Below the pieces are notes generated by a model, which searched no databases, had not been told where the DNA came from, and was given only the letters and a program-made list of their open reading frames with translations. From Tepidiforma bonchosmolovskayae (GTDB lineage Bacteria > Chloroflexota > Dehalococcoidia > Tepidiformales > Tepidiformaceae): a stretch of 64,000 bases of DNA. This document shows, one piece after another, positions 49,951 through 58,625 of the stretch. The stretch spans positions 1,674,001 to 1,738,000 of the forward strand of contig NZ_CP042829.1 in assembly GCF_008838325.1 (NCBI RefSeq), read 5' to 3'. The position numbers were made by a program, and so were the translations under genes. Positions within the stretch are counted from its first letter, which is position 1, and every line of letters begins with the position of its first letter.

Positions 49951-51080
49951 CCGCCACATCCGTCCTCAGCACCGCCCACCCCGAGACCGCCCGCATCCTC
50001 GCCGTCGCCGAAGATGGCCTGGCCGGCTTCTACGAACGCCCCTTCGCCGCCATCGCTGAGCGCGCCGGCCTCCCCGAGGCGCTCGTCATCGAGCGGGTCC
50101 GCGACCTCCTCGAAGCCGGCGTCGTCCGCCGCGTCCGCCAGACACTCAACACCGGCAGCCTCGCCCACGGCGCCCTCGTCGCGTGGAAGGTCCCCGCCGA
50201 TGCGCTCCACGACGCCTTCGATACTCTCTTCCGCGACGACCCCTTCTCCGGCCACGTCGTCATCCGCTCCACCGATTCGGCGCTGCCCGGCGCCGCCTTC
50301 CGGCTCTGGACCACCGTCAAGGTGCCCCAGGGCTTCTCCCTCGAACGCCACGTGGCGTACATGGCCCGCGTCATCGGCGCCGAAGCGTGGCGGGTCATGC
50401 CCGCGCGCTGCCTCTTCGCCCTTGGCGTCGGCCATGTCCGCCGCCGCAGCCTCGAGCCGGGCGCCCGCGCCGACGCCCCCGCGCAGCCGCAATTCCCCGA
50501 ACTGACCCGCCTCACCCCCGCCGGGTGGCAGGCCCTCGCTGCCCTCAAAGAGCCGCTCGAGCCCGCCGAAATCGTCCCCGAGCCGTGGCGCGCCCGCGCC
50601 GATCGGTTCGGCCTCCCCTACGATGCCTTCCTCGAGGCGGTCCGCAGCCTCGAAGCCAAAGGCCTCATCGCCCGCTTCTCCACCTTCCTCGAGCACGTCA
50701 AAGAGCTCCCCACCGGCGAGCGGGTCACCCGCTACAACGCACTCTTCCACTGGGCCGTCGAACCCGGCCGCGAAATCGAGGCCGGCGCCGAAGTCGGCCG
50801 CCACCACATCATCACCCACGCCTACTGGCGCGAGGCCGGCCCCGAATTCGGCAACGTCAACATCATGGCCGTCGCCCACGGCACTGAGAAAGCCGCCCTT
50901 CTCGCCCACAAGGCCGCCATCGACGCCCACCTTGCCGAAGCCGGCATCCCCGTCGCCTACACCACCCAGTTCTGGGGCGGCCGCTCCGAAATCAAACCCT
51001 CTGAAATCCTCCCCTCCGCCTACGAAACCTTCTGCCGCGAACGCGGCATCGACCCCGACACCATGCGCGAGGACGCCTGA
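49947..51080 (+). CDS. Siroheme decarboxylase, fused two-module (AhbA-AhbB-like)
   Basis: A 377-residue protein built from two Lrp/AsnC-like modules, as in AhbA/AhbB and NirDL/NirGH. Module 1 (~10-160) has a winged HTH ([33 protein letters not shown]) followed by [10 protein letters not shown]. Module 2 (~185-345) has [24 protein letters not shown], then [12 protein letters not shown] and [13 protein letters not shown]. Such proteins remove two acetate carboxylates from siroheme, giving didecarboxysiroheme. The HTH parts are structural here rather than DNA-binding. It overlaps hemA by 4 nt. The fusion of both modules in one chain is notable; usually two subunits are encoded. Confidence 0.82.
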   Translation: MTATSVLSTAHPETARILAVAEDGLAGFYERPFAAIAERAGLPEALVIERVRDLLEAGVVRRVRQTLNTGSLAHGALVAWKVPADALHDAFDTLFRDDPFSGHVVIRSTDSALPGAAFRLWTTVKVPQGFSLERHVAYMARVIGAEAWRVMPARCLFALGVGHVRRRSLEPGARADAPAQPQFPELTRLTPAGWQALAALKEPLEPAEIVPEPWRARADRFGLPYDAFLEAVRSLEAKGLIARFSTFLEHVKELPTGERVTRYNALFHWAVEPGREIEAGAEVGRHHIITHAYWREAGPEFGNVNIMAVAHGTEKAALLAHKAAIDAHLAEAGIPVAYTTQFWGGRSEIKPSEILPSAYETFCRERGIDPDTMREDA

Positions 51081-51082
51081 CT

Positions 51083-52081
51083 ATGCAGTATCGACCCCTC
51101 AACGGCACACCCCTCACCCTCTCCGCCGTCGGCTTCGGCGTCTGGACCGTCGGAACCAGCTGGTGGGGCATCACCGATCGCGCGGAGGGCATCCGCCTCC
51201 TCCGCCTCGCCTTCGACCTCGGCATCACCTTCTTCGATACCGGCAACACCTACGCCGACGGCGCTGCCGAGACCATCCTCGCTGATGCCCTCTCCGACCG
51301 CCGCACCGACATCGTCATCGCCACCAAGTTCGGCTACGACCTCTCGGTCCCGCCCCGCCCCAACCAGCAGGAGCGCCCGCACGACTGGTCCCCCGCCCAC
51401 ATGCGCCGCTCCCTCGAGGACTCCCTCCGCCGCCTCCGCACCGAATACATCGACTACTACCAGCTCCACAACCCCCGTCTCGACGCCATCCAGCGCGACG
51501 ACCTCCTCGCCGCCCTCGAAGACGCCCGCCGCGAGGGGCTCATCCGCGCCTTCGGCGTCGCCCTCGGCCCCGCCTTCGATATGCGCCAGGCCGAGGAGGG
51601 CATCGCCGCCGTCCGCCGCGGCATGCCGGCCCAGCTCATCTACAACATCCTCGAGCAGGAGCTCGGCGAAGCCATCTTCCCCGCCGCCCGCGAATGCGGC
51701 GTCGGCACGCTCGCCCGCGTCCCCCACGCCTCCGGCCTGCTCGATGGCACCGCAACCCGCGCCACCGAATTCCCGCCCGGCGACCACCGCCGCTGGCGCA
51801 TTGATACCCCCGAAAAGCGCGCCGCCTGGGAAGAGGGCATCCGCCGCGCCGGCACCCTCGCGTTCCTCGCCCGCGACGGCCGCACCCTCGGCCAGGCCGC
51901 CATCCAGTTCATCCTCCGCGAACCCTCCATCGGCGCCGTCATCCCCAACATCTACGACGAAGCCGGCCTCCGCGAGTTCGCCGCAGCCTGCGAAGCCCCG
52001 CCGCTCACCGATGCCGAATACGACGCCGTCCAGCGCCTCCGCGCGGCCGGCTACCCCGAACCCGAAGGAGCCCGCGCATGA
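51083..52081 (+). CDS. Aldo/keto reductase embedded in the heme operon
   Basis: A 332-residue (beta/alpha)8 NAD(P)H oxidoreductase. The catalytic tetrad is visible: Asp in FFDTGNTY, Tyr in NTYADG, Lys in IATKFGY and His in YYQLHNP. The C-terminal [24 protein letters not shown] is the cofactor region. It starts 2 nt after the siroheme decarboxylase gene and overlaps the HemQ gene by 4 nt, so it is co-translated with heme enzymes. No known heme-pathway step uses an aldo/keto reductase; its role is open. Confidence 0.9.
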   Translation: MQYRPLNGTPLTLSAVGFGVWTVGTSWWGITDRAEGIRLLRLAFDLGITFFDTGNTYADGAAETILADALSDRRTDIVIATKFGYDLSVPPRPNQQERPHDWSPAHMRRSLEDSLRRLRTEYIDYYQLHNPRLDAIQRDDLLAALEDARREGLIRAFGVALGPAFDMRQAEEGIAAVRRGMPAQLIYNILEQELGEAIFPAARECGVGTLARVPHASGLLDGTATRATEFPPGDHRRWRIDTPEKRAAWEEGIRRAGTLAFLARDGRTLGQAAIQFILREPSIGAVIPNIYDEAGLREFAAACEAPPLTDAEYDAVQRLRAAGYPEPEGARA

Positions 52082-52851
52082 CCGCTGAACCCGCACCCGC
52101 CCACGCCGCCCGGCCGCGCGGCCCCATGGTCGAACTCGACCCCTCCGGCCGCGTCAACCCCAAGGAGCCCGACCGCGCCCGCCGTCAGTTTCTCAACTAC
52201 GCCTTCTTCCGCATCGACCCCGCCTTCCGCCGGCTCCCCCGCGAAGAGCGCTGCGCCCTCCACCGCGAATACGTCGAGGTCCTCCGCCGCTGGGCCGCCC
52301 GCGATGATGTCATCCTCCGCACCTACACCCTCGAAGGGCTCCGCGCCGATTGCGACTTCATGCTCTGGCGCATCGCCCACGATGTCCGCCGCTTCAACGA
52401 GATGCAGCGCGACCTCAACGCGACGGGGATGGCCGGCTGGCTGAGCCCCGCCTACAGCTTCCTCTCCCTCCAGAAGCGCTCCCAGTACGTCAACCGGATT
52501 GAAGGCTCCGGCCAGGGCGTCGAACTCCTCCCCGGCGAAGGCCAGTTCCTCTTCGTCTACCCCTTCGTCAAAACCCGCGCCTGGTACGCCCTCAGCCCCC
52601 ACGCCCGCCAGGGCATGATGGACGAGCACATCCACGTCTCCGCCCCCTTCAAGGGCGTCCGCCTCAACACCAGCTACAGCTACGGCATCGACGACCAAGA
52701 GTTCGTGGTCGCCTTCGACTCCGATTACCCCCAGGAGTTCGTCGACCTCGTCGGCCGCCTCCGCTTCACCGAGGCCTCCCTCTACACCCAGCGGGATACC
52801 CCGATGTTCACCTGCCTGAAAACGGAGCCTGAGAACATCTTTACGCCCTGA
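52078..52851 (+). CDS. hemQ: HemQ / chlorite dismutase-family coproheme decarboxylase
   Basis: A 257-residue chlorite dismutase-fold protein of the HemQ (ChdC) branch, which oxidatively decarboxylates coproheme to heme b. Tyr126 in [15 protein letters not shown] matches the radical-forming Tyr. The Lys in [24 protein letters not shown] and His184 in that block match the propionate-contacting Lys and the proximal heme ligand. The chlorite dismutase distal Arg is not evident. Its position after a siroheme decarboxylase is unusual, because HemQ normally belongs to the coproporphyrin-dependent pathway. Confidence 0.9.
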   Translation: MTAEPAPAHAARPRGPMVELDPSGRVNPKEPDRARRQFLNYAFFRIDPAFRRLPREERCALHREYVEVLRRWAARDDVILRTYTLEGLRADCDFMLWRIAHDVRRFNEMQRDLNATGMAGWLSPAYSFLSLQKRSQYVNRIEGSGQGVELLPGEGQFLFVYPFVKTRAWYALSPHARQGMMDEHIHVSAPFKGVRLNTSYSYGIDDQEFVVAFDSDYPQEFVDLVGRLRFTEASLYTQRDTPMFTCLKTEPENIFTP

Positions 52852-52901
52852 TGCCCTTCCCGGCGCCGGCAGCTTCGACTCGACATGTCACAATGAACAC
52901 C

Positions 52902-54380
52902 ATGCCGAACCTCACCGGCCACGCCTGGCTCGTCGGCGCCGGCCCCGGCGACCCCGGGCTCCTCACCCTCGCCGCCCGCGACGCCCTCCAGCAGGCCGAC
53001 GTCGTTCTCTACGACGCGCTCATCGGGCCCGAGGTGCTCAGCTTCGCCCGCCCCGGGGCCGAGCTCGTGCCCGTCGGCAAGCGTGCCGGCGCCCACTCGA
53101 TGCCCCAGGAGGAGATCAACCGCCTCCTCGTGGCCCGCACCGCCGAAGGCCGCCGTGTCGTCCGCCTCAAGGGCGGCGACCCCTTCGTCTTCGGCCGCGG
53201 CGGCGAAGAGGCCCTCGCCCTCCGTGCCGCCGGCCTCCCCTTTACCGTCATCCCCGGCGTCACCTCCGCCGTCGCCGTCCCTGCCGCCGCCGGCATCCCC
53301 GTGACCCACCGCGGCCTCGCGACCCGCTTCACCGTCATCACGGCCGCAGACCGCGCCGGCGAGGTCCCCGCCGACCTCCCCGGGCCTGCTGCCGCCGGAA
53401 CGCTCGTCATCCTTATGGGCGCGGCCGCCCTCCCCGCCCTCGTCGAACGCCTCCTCGCCGCCGGCTGGGACCCGGATACCCCCGCGGCCTCCATCGCCAG
53501 CGGCACCCTCCCCGGGCAGCAGGTCGTGACCGCCCCCCTCGCCGGAATCGCCCCCGCGGCGGCCGCCCTGCCCACGCCCCTCATCACCGTCGTCGGCCCG
53601 GTCGCCACCCTCGCCGAACAGCTCGGCCCCGGCCGGTACGGGCCGCTGGCCGGCCGCTCGGTCGTCGTCACCCGCTCGCGCACGCAGTCGTCACTGCTCA
53701 GCGAGGCGCTCCGCAACCTCGGCGCCAGGGTCATCGAAGCCCCCGCCATTGCCATCCGCCTCCACCCGGAGGGCATCATTGCCGATGAGCGCTGCTCCAG
53801 CCGCTGGGACTGGGTCGTGTTCACCAGCCAGAACGCTGTCGCCGCCGTTTTCGACGCGTTCGACGCCGCCGGCCTCGATGCCCGTGCCTTCGGCGCGGCC
53901 CGCATCGCCGCTGTCGGCGAAGCCACCGCTGCCGCCCTCCGCGCCCGGGCCATCCGTCCCGACTTCCTCCCCTCCCGGGCCACGTCGGCAGCCCTCGCCG
54001 CCGAGCTCCCCCGCGCGAGCGGCGCCCGCATCTTCCTCCCCATCTCCTCGCTCGCCGGCCCCGAACTCGAAGACGCCCTCAGCGCCCGCGGCGCTCACGT
54101 CGAACGGGTCGACGCCTACGACACCGTCCCCGAAACGCTCGACCCGGCCACCATCGCCCGTGTCCAGGCCGCCGATGCCATCACCTTCACCAGCGCCTCC
54201 ACGGCCAGGTTCCTCCGCCGGGCCCTCGCTGAGACCGTCCTCGCCCCGGAAGTCCGCCTCGTCAGCATCGGCCCCGCCACCTCCGCCGCCGTCCGCGCCT
54301 GCTTCGGCCGCGTCGACGCCGAGGCCCCGGAGCCCTCCATCCCCGCCCTCGTCGGCGCCGTCCTGGAGGTGCTGGGGTGA
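52902..54380 (+). CDS. cobA/hemD: Fused uroporphyrinogen-III C-methyltransferase / uroporphyrinogen-III synthase
   Basis: A bifunctional protein of ~493 residues. The N-terminal half is SUMT: AWLVGAGPGDPGLLTLAA, VVLYDALI, VRLKGGDPFVFGRGGEEA and PGVTSAVAVPAAAGIPVTHR. The C-terminal half (~250-490) is HemD-like, with VVVTRSR, WDWVVFTSQNAV and DAITFTSASTARF. It closes hydroxymethylbilane to uroporphyrinogen III and methylates it to precorrin-2. The start is uncertain: ATG 52851 overlaps the HemQ stop, ATG 52893 is in frame, and I prefer 52902, because CACAAT lies 7 nt upstream and codons before it are atypical of coding sequence here. Confidence 0.93.
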   Translation: MPNLTGHAWLVGAGPGDPGLLTLAARDALQQADVVLYDALIGPEVLSFARPGAELVPVGKRAGAHSMPQEEINRLLVARTAEGRRVVRLKGGDPFVFGRGGEEALALRAAGLPFTVIPGVTSAVAVPAAAGIPVTHRGLATRFTVITAADRAGEVPADLPGPAAAGTLVILMGAAALPALVERLLAAGWDPDTPAASIASGTLPGQQVVTAPLAGIAPAAAALPTPLITVVGPVATLAEQLGPGRYGPLAGRSVVVTRSRTQSSLLSEALRNLGARVIEAPAIAIRLHPEGIIADERCSSRWDWVVFTSQNAVAAVFDAFDAAGLDARAFGAARIAAVGEATAAALRARAIRPDFLPSRATSAALAAELPRASGARIFLPISSLAGPELEDALSARGAHVERVDAYDTVPETLDPATIARVQAADAITFTSASTARFLRRALAETVLAPEVRLVSIGPATSAAVRACFGRVDAEAPEPSIPALVGAVLEVLG

Positions 54381-54889
54381 GCATCCTCGTCGAACTCCTC
54401 CCCGGAGCCGGGCCCGTCCTCGTCGTCGGCGGCGGAACAGTCGCCCGCCGCAAGGTCCAGAACCTCGTCGAGGGCGGCTTCACCGTCGTCGTCATCGCCC
54501 CCGCCATCGACGACGCCATCGCCGCCCTCGACGGTGTGACGTGCATCCGCCGCCCCTTCGTCCACGTCGATATCGACGCCCGCCCGTGGGCGCTCGTCCT
54601 CGCCTGCACCGGCGACCGCGGCGTCAACCGGACCATCGGCGAGCTCGCCCGCGCCCGCCACATCCCCGTCCTCGTTGCCGACGCCCGCGCCGAGAGCACC
54701 GTCGCCTTCCCGGCGCTTCACCGCGACGGCGACCTCCTCGTCGGCGTCTCCACCTCCGGCGCCGACCCCGCCCTTGCCGCCCGCCTCCGCGATTCCGTCG
54801 CCGAAGCCCTCGGCCCCGGCCGCGCCGCAGAAGTGGCCGCCGCCCGCGCAGCCCGCGCCGCCCGCCGCACCACGGAGCCCGACGCATGA
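54377..54889 (+). CDS. Precorrin-2 dehydrogenase (siroheme synthase N-terminal domain type)
   Basis: A 170-residue Rossmann protein. VLVVGGGTVARRKVQNLVEGGFTVVVIAP is the NAD-binding block of CysG/Met8-type enzymes. VNRTIGELARARHIPVLVADARAESTVAFPALHRDGDLLVGVSTSG is the conserved second half. It oxidises precorrin-2 to sirohydrochlorin. The C-terminal helical domain needed for iron insertion in Met8/CysG is largely missing, so metal insertion probably falls to the CbiX gene that follows. GTG start with GGAGG upstream; 4-nt overlaps on both sides. Confidence 0.9.
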   Translation: MSILVELLPGAGPVLVVGGGTVARRKVQNLVEGGFTVVVIAPAIDDAIAALDGVTCIRRPFVHVDIDARPWALVLACTGDRGVNRTIGELARARHIPVLVADARAESTVAFPALHRDGDLLVGVSTSGADPALAARLRDSVAEALGPGRAAEVAAARAARAARRTTEPDA

Positions 54890-56418
54890 CCCACCTCATC
54901 CTCGCCGGCCACGGCTCCCACCTGAACGCCGATTCGAGCGAGCCCTTCCACCGCCTCGCCGCCGCCCTCCGCGCCTCCGGCGAATTCGATGCCGTCTCCG
55001 TCGCCCTCTGGAAGGAGGAGCCCTCCCTTGCCCGCGCCCTCGATGCCGTCACTGACCCCGAGGTCGTTGTTGTTCCTGTCTTCATCTCCACCGGCTACTT
55101 CACCCGGACGGTCGTCCCCCGCGAGATGCGCCTCGACGGCCCGCTGACCCGCCGCGCCGGCCAGCAGATCCGCTATACCCCGCCCGTCGGCACCCATCCC
55201 CGCCTCGCCGAGGTCATCATCGAACGCGCCCGCGAGGCCGGCGCCGGCCCGGCTGACGCCCTCGTCGTCCTCGGCCACGGCACCCGCCGCGACTCCCAGT
55301 CCGAGAAGAACGTTTACGCCATGGCCGACCTCGTCGCCCGGCGCGCCCTCTTCGCCGAGTGCGGCGTCGCCTTCATCGACCAGGAGCCCGGCATGCTCAC
55401 CATGCTCGATCGGTTCCGCGCCGACCGCCTCTTCGTCGTCCCGCTCTTCATCGCCGAAGGCTGGCACGTCGGCGAGACCATCCCCGCCGACCTCGCCCTC
55501 GACGGCCCCGAGACCCGCCGCGGCGGCCGCGTCGTCCACTACACCCCGCCCGTCGGCACCCACCCCGCTCTCGCCGGGGTCGTCCGCGAACTCGCCCGCG
55601 AGGCCCTTGTCGCCTTCCCCCCTTCCGCCGCCTCGGCTCCGCCCGCCCCGGCCCGCCCCGGGCAGCTGCCGCCCGTCATCGGTGAGCTTCGCATCGCCGA
55701 CGGCCGCGTCTGCGGGCCGGGCGAACCCTGCCGCGAACTCCCGCCCGACCCCGAGGCGGTCCGCCGCCACGTCCGCATCGGCGAGGATGGCCGCTACCGG
55801 CCGCTCCCCGGCGCGCGCGGCCTCCCCGGCGGCTGGTTCGTCCGCACCGGCGAGGGCTGCACCGCGGAAGCCGTCGTCGAAGCCGTCTACCCCCTCGCCG
55901 CCGTGCACGAACGGCAGGCACGCGCCGGCGAACTCCGCATCGTCCCCCTCGACGAGGTCCTCGAACGCCAGTCCGGCCGCTACGAAAGCGCCCGCTCCCT
56001 CTCCGGGCGCGGCCGCCGCGTCCTCCGCGACGTCCTCTGCGGCCGCTGCATCCGCACCCCCGCCTGGCCCCTCTCCTCCCTCCCCGCTCCCGGCTCCCCG
56101 CTCCCCGCTCCCGGCTCCCCGCTCCCGGCTCCCGGCTCCCCGCTCCCCGCTCCCGGCTCCCCGCTCCCGGCTCCTGGCTCCCCGCTCCCGGCTCCCGGCT
56201 CCCCGCTCCCCGCTCCCGGCTCCCCGCCGTGCCCCGAGGCCTGCAGCGTGTTCGTCGCCCTCGCCCGCGAGGCCGCAGCCTGGGAGCAGGAGGGCGCCGA
56301 GCCCGTCCCCGTCGACCCCGCCATCCCCTTCGCCGCCTTCGAAGAGCCCGGCAACGAAATCCGCGAAGCCGTCCTCGCTGCCCTCCTCGAACCGGCACAC
56401 CCCGGAGCCCCCGCATGA
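54886..56418 (+). CDS. cbiX: CbiX-type chelatase, two CbiX modules plus four-Cys (Fe-S type) tail
   Basis: A 510-residue protein. Two CbiX modules are visible (LILAGHGSHLNADSSEP with the metal-binding His at ~10; VVLGHGTRRDSQSEKNV at ~126), so it probably inserts iron into sirohydrochlorin in this operon. After a Pro/Ala linker (~245-265) comes a domain like that of the Deinococcus DR2241 group, ending in cysteines C385-GR-C388 and C449-PEA-C453, suitable for a [4Fe-4S] cluster. Between the two Cys pairs lie ~47 residues encoded by 20 heptamers, repeating GSPLPAP. The 4-nt overlaps on both sides put it firmly in the siroheme/heme operon. Confidence 0.85.
   Translation: MTHLILAGHGSHLNADSSEPFHRLAAALRASGEFDAVSVALWKEEPSLARALDAVTDPEVVVVPVFISTGYFTRTVVPREMRLDGPLTRRAGQQIRYTPPVGTHPRLAEVIIERAREAGAGPADALVVLGHGTRRDSQSEKNVYAMADLVARRALFAECGVAFIDQEPGMLTMLDRFRADRLFVVPLFIAEGWHVGETIPADLALDGPETRRGGRVVHYTPPVGTHPALAGVVRELAREALVAFPPSAASAPPAPARPGQLPPVIGELRIADGRVCGPGEPCRELPPDPEAVRRHVRIGEDGRYRPLPGARGLPGGWFVRTGEGCTAEAVVEAVYPLAAVHERQARAGELRIVPLDEVLERQSGRYESARSLSGRGRRVLRDVLCGRCIRTPAWPLSSLPAPGSPLPAPGSPLPAPGSPLPAPGSPLPAPGSPLPAPGSPLPAPGSPPCPEACSVFVALAREAAAWEQEGAEPVPVDPAIPFAAFEEPGNEIREAVLAALLEPAHPGAPA
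56086..56225. repeat. In-frame array of 20 GCTCCCN heptamers inside the chelatase gene
   Basis: Twenty uninterrupted 7-mers (GCTCCCC or GCTCCCG, one GCTCCTG) fill exactly 140 nt. The C/G variants form a 42-bp higher-order unit repeated twice and then a partial copy. Three heptamers make 21 nt, so the array reads as GSPLPAP repeats. It sits between the two cysteine pairs of the tail domain. The unit is the same as in the arrays at 4.86 and 7.55 kb. Confidence 0.95.
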
Positions 56419-57686
56419 CCAACGAGTCCATCCGCGAAGCCGCTGCCGGCCTCTTCCCCGGCGGCGTCAACAGCCCCGTCCGCTCCTACCGATCCGTCGG
56501 CGGCGACCCCGTCCCCGTCGTCCGCGGCGCCGGCCCGTACGTCTTCGACGCCGACGGCGCCCGCTACATCGACTACGTCGGCGGCTTCGGGCCCGCCATC
56601 CTCGGCCACGCCCGCCCCGAAGTCACCCGCGCCATCGCCGAGGCCGCCGCCGAAGGGCTCACCTTCGGCGCGCTCGGCCCGCGCGAGGTCGAACTCGCCG
56701 CCGCCATCCGCGAGGCCACCGGCCTCGAACGCCTCCGGTTCCTCAACTCCGGCACCGAGGCGACCATGACGGCCATCCGCATCGCCCGCGCAGCCACTGG
56801 CCGCGACCTGGTCGTAAAGTTCGACGGCTGCTACCACGGCCACAGCGACGGCCTCCTCGTCCGGGCCGGGAGCGGGGTAGCGACCCTCGGCATGAGCGAC
56901 TCCGCCGGTGTCCCCCAGGCCGTCGCCGGCCTCACCGCCGTCCTCCCCTACAACGACCCCGCCGCCCTCATCCGGTGGTTCGATGCCCACCCCGGCGATA
57001 CCGCCGCCGTCATCGTCGAGAGCATCCCGGCAAACGTCGGCATCCTCGCGCCGGACCCTGAATTCCTCCAGGTGCTCCAGGCCGTCCCGCGCGCCCACGG
57101 CGCCCTCCTCATCGCCGACGAAATCATCACCGGCTTCCGGCTCGCTCGCGGCCTCTCCGGGGTCCTCCCCGCAGCCGACCTCGTTACCCTCGGGAAGATC
57201 ATCGGCGGCGGGCTCCCCATCGGCGCCATCGGCGGCCCCGCGCACCTGCTCGGCCTCCTCGCGCCCGAAGGCCCGGTCTACCAGGCCGGCACCTTCAGCG
57301 CTAACCCCGCGGTCATGGCCGCCGGGCTCGCCACCCTTCAGCTCCTCACCCCCGGCGCCTACCAGCGCCTCGAGCAGGTCGCCCGCCACCTCGAAAACGG
57401 CCTCCGCACCGCCATCCGCCGCGCAGAAGTCCCGGCCAGCGTCGTCCGCTACGGCTCCATGCTCTCCCTCTTCTTCCGGCCCGAGCCCCCGCGCGATTAC
57501 GCCCAGGCCCGCGAGGCCGACACCGCGGCCTTCGCCCGCTTCCACCGCGCCATGCGCGCGCGCGGCGTCCTCATCCCGCCGTCCCAGTTCGAAACCTGGT
57601 TCGTCTCCCTCGCCCATAACGAGCCCGAGATCGACGCCACCGTCCGCGCCGCCGCCGAAGCCCTCCGCGAGGCCTGCCCCGCATGA
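56415..57686 (+). CDS. hemL: Glutamate-1-semialdehyde 2,1-aminomutase
   Basis: A PLP enzyme converting glutamate-1-semialdehyde to 5-aminolevulinate, 423 residues. LFPGGVNSPVRSYRSVGGDPVPVVRGAG opens the protein. FLNSGTEATMTAIRIARAATGR, YHGHSDGLLV and ADEIITGFRLA follow. K261 in TLGKIIGGGLPIGAIGG binds PLP. The C-terminus WFVSLAHNEPEIDATVRAA is typical. It supplies the second C5-pathway step after HemA and overlaps its neighbours by 4 nt. Confidence 0.96.
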   Translation: MTNESIREAAAGLFPGGVNSPVRSYRSVGGDPVPVVRGAGPYVFDADGARYIDYVGGFGPAILGHARPEVTRAIAEAAAEGLTFGALGPREVELAAAIREATGLERLRFLNSGTEATMTAIRIARAATGRDLVVKFDGCYHGHSDGLLVRAGSGVATLGMSDSAGVPQAVAGLTAVLPYNDPAALIRWFDAHPGDTAAVIVESIPANVGILAPDPEFLQVLQAVPRAHGALLIADEIITGFRLARGLSGVLPAADLVTLGKIIGGGLPIGAIGGPAHLLGLLAPEGPVYQAGTFSANPAVMAAGLATLQLLTPGAYQRLEQVARHLENGLRTAIRRAEVPASVVRYGSMLSLFFRPEPPRDYAQAREADTAAFARFHRAMRARGVLIPPSQFETWFVSLAHNEPEIDATVRAAAEALREACPA

Positions 57687-58576
57687 CCCTCCTCCGCCTC
57701 GGAACGCGCGGCAGCCAGCTCGCGCTCGCGCAGGCGCGGCTCGTGGCCGACCGCCTCGAAGCTGCCGCCCCCGGCCTGGCGGTCGAACTCGTCACCATCG
57801 CCACCGCCGGCGACCGCGACCAGGCGACCCCGCTCGCCGCGGGCGAACGCCCCGGCTGGTTCACCACCGCCATCCAGGAAGCCCTCCAGCGCGGCGAGGT
57901 CGACATCGCCGTCCACAGCCTCAAAGACCTGCCCACCCGCCGCCCGCAGGGGCTCGTTATCGCCGCCGTCCCGCTCCGCGAAGACCCCCGCGATGCCCTC
58001 GTCTCCCGCACCGGCGCTCCCCTCCGCAGCCTCCCACCCGGCGCGGTCGTCGGCACCGGTTCGCCCCGCCGCGAGGCCCAGCTCCGCGAACTCCGCCCCG
58101 ACCTCGACATCCGCCCCATCCGCGGCAACGTCGAAACCCGCATCCGCAAGGTCCGCGAGGGCGAATACGATGCCGCCGTCGTCGCGCTCGCCGGGCTTCG
58201 CCGCCTCGGCCTCGAAGCTGAGGCCGCCGAAATCTTCGGCTTCGAAGAGCTGCTCCCCGCGCCCGGCCAGGGCGCCCTCGCTGTCGAATGCCGCGCCGAC
58301 GACGCCCGCGCGCGCGGCCTGCTCGCCCGGATCGACGACCCTGCCGTCCGCCTCGCCGTGACCGCCGAGCGCAGCTTCCTCGCTGCCATCGAAGGCGGCT
58401 GCAGCTTCCCCGCCGCGGCCTACGCCGAGCACTTCGGCACCACCCTCAAGCTCCACGCCCTGGTCGCCTCCGGCGGGCGGATCGTCCGCTCGAAAATGGG
58501 CGGCCCCGCCGAGACCGCTGCCGGGCTCGGCCGCCAGCTCGCCGAAGAGCTCCTCCAGCGCGCCGGCCTCCGGTAG
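57683..58576 (+). CDS. hemC: Porphobilinogen deaminase (hydroxymethylbilane synthase)
   Basis: Polymerises four porphobilinogens to hydroxymethylbilane, 297 residues. LRLGTRGSQLALAQARLV, VDIAVHSLKDLPTRRPQGL, GTGSPRREAQLRELRPDLDIRPIRGNVETRIRKV and PAPGQGALAVECR are complete. The dipyrromethane-cofactor Cys is C240 in EGGCSFPAAA. It is the last gene of the operon; the next gene starts 49 nt on with its own TACAAC element. HemB, which makes its substrate, is not in the window. Confidence 0.96.
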   Translation: MTLLRLGTRGSQLALAQARLVADRLEAAAPGLAVELVTIATAGDRDQATPLAAGERPGWFTTAIQEALQRGEVDIAVHSLKDLPTRRPQGLVIAAVPLREDPRDALVSRTGAPLRSLPPGAVVGTGSPRREAQLRELRPDLDIRPIRGNVETRIRKVREGEYDAAVVALAGLRRLGLEAEAAEIFGFEELLPAPGQGALAVECRADDARARGLLARIDDPAVRLAVTAERSFLAAIEGGCSFPAAAYAEHFGTTLKLHALVASGGRIVRSKMGGPAETAAGLGRQLAEELLQRAGLR

Positions 58577-58613
58577 TCCCCGCCCCGGCTGCGCCGCTGC
58601 CCGCCCGTCGTGG

Positions 58614-58625
58614 TACAACGGAGCC
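58614..58625 (+). promoter_or_regulatory. Leaderless-type -10 hexamer TACAAC
   Basis: TGGTACAAC (hexamer 58614-58619), 6 nt before ATG 58626. Confidence 0.45.

Noticed and set aside
56086..56225. Possible CRISPR array
   Set aside because: Units are 7 bp, contiguous and without spacers, and no cas genes are present. It is a tandem microsatellite-like array.
53749..56418. 889-codon + frame overlapping the SUMT-HemD, dehydrogenase and chelatase genes
   Set aside because: Ser/Pro/Arg-rich translation typical of a shifted frame. The other frame carries all recognisable motifs.
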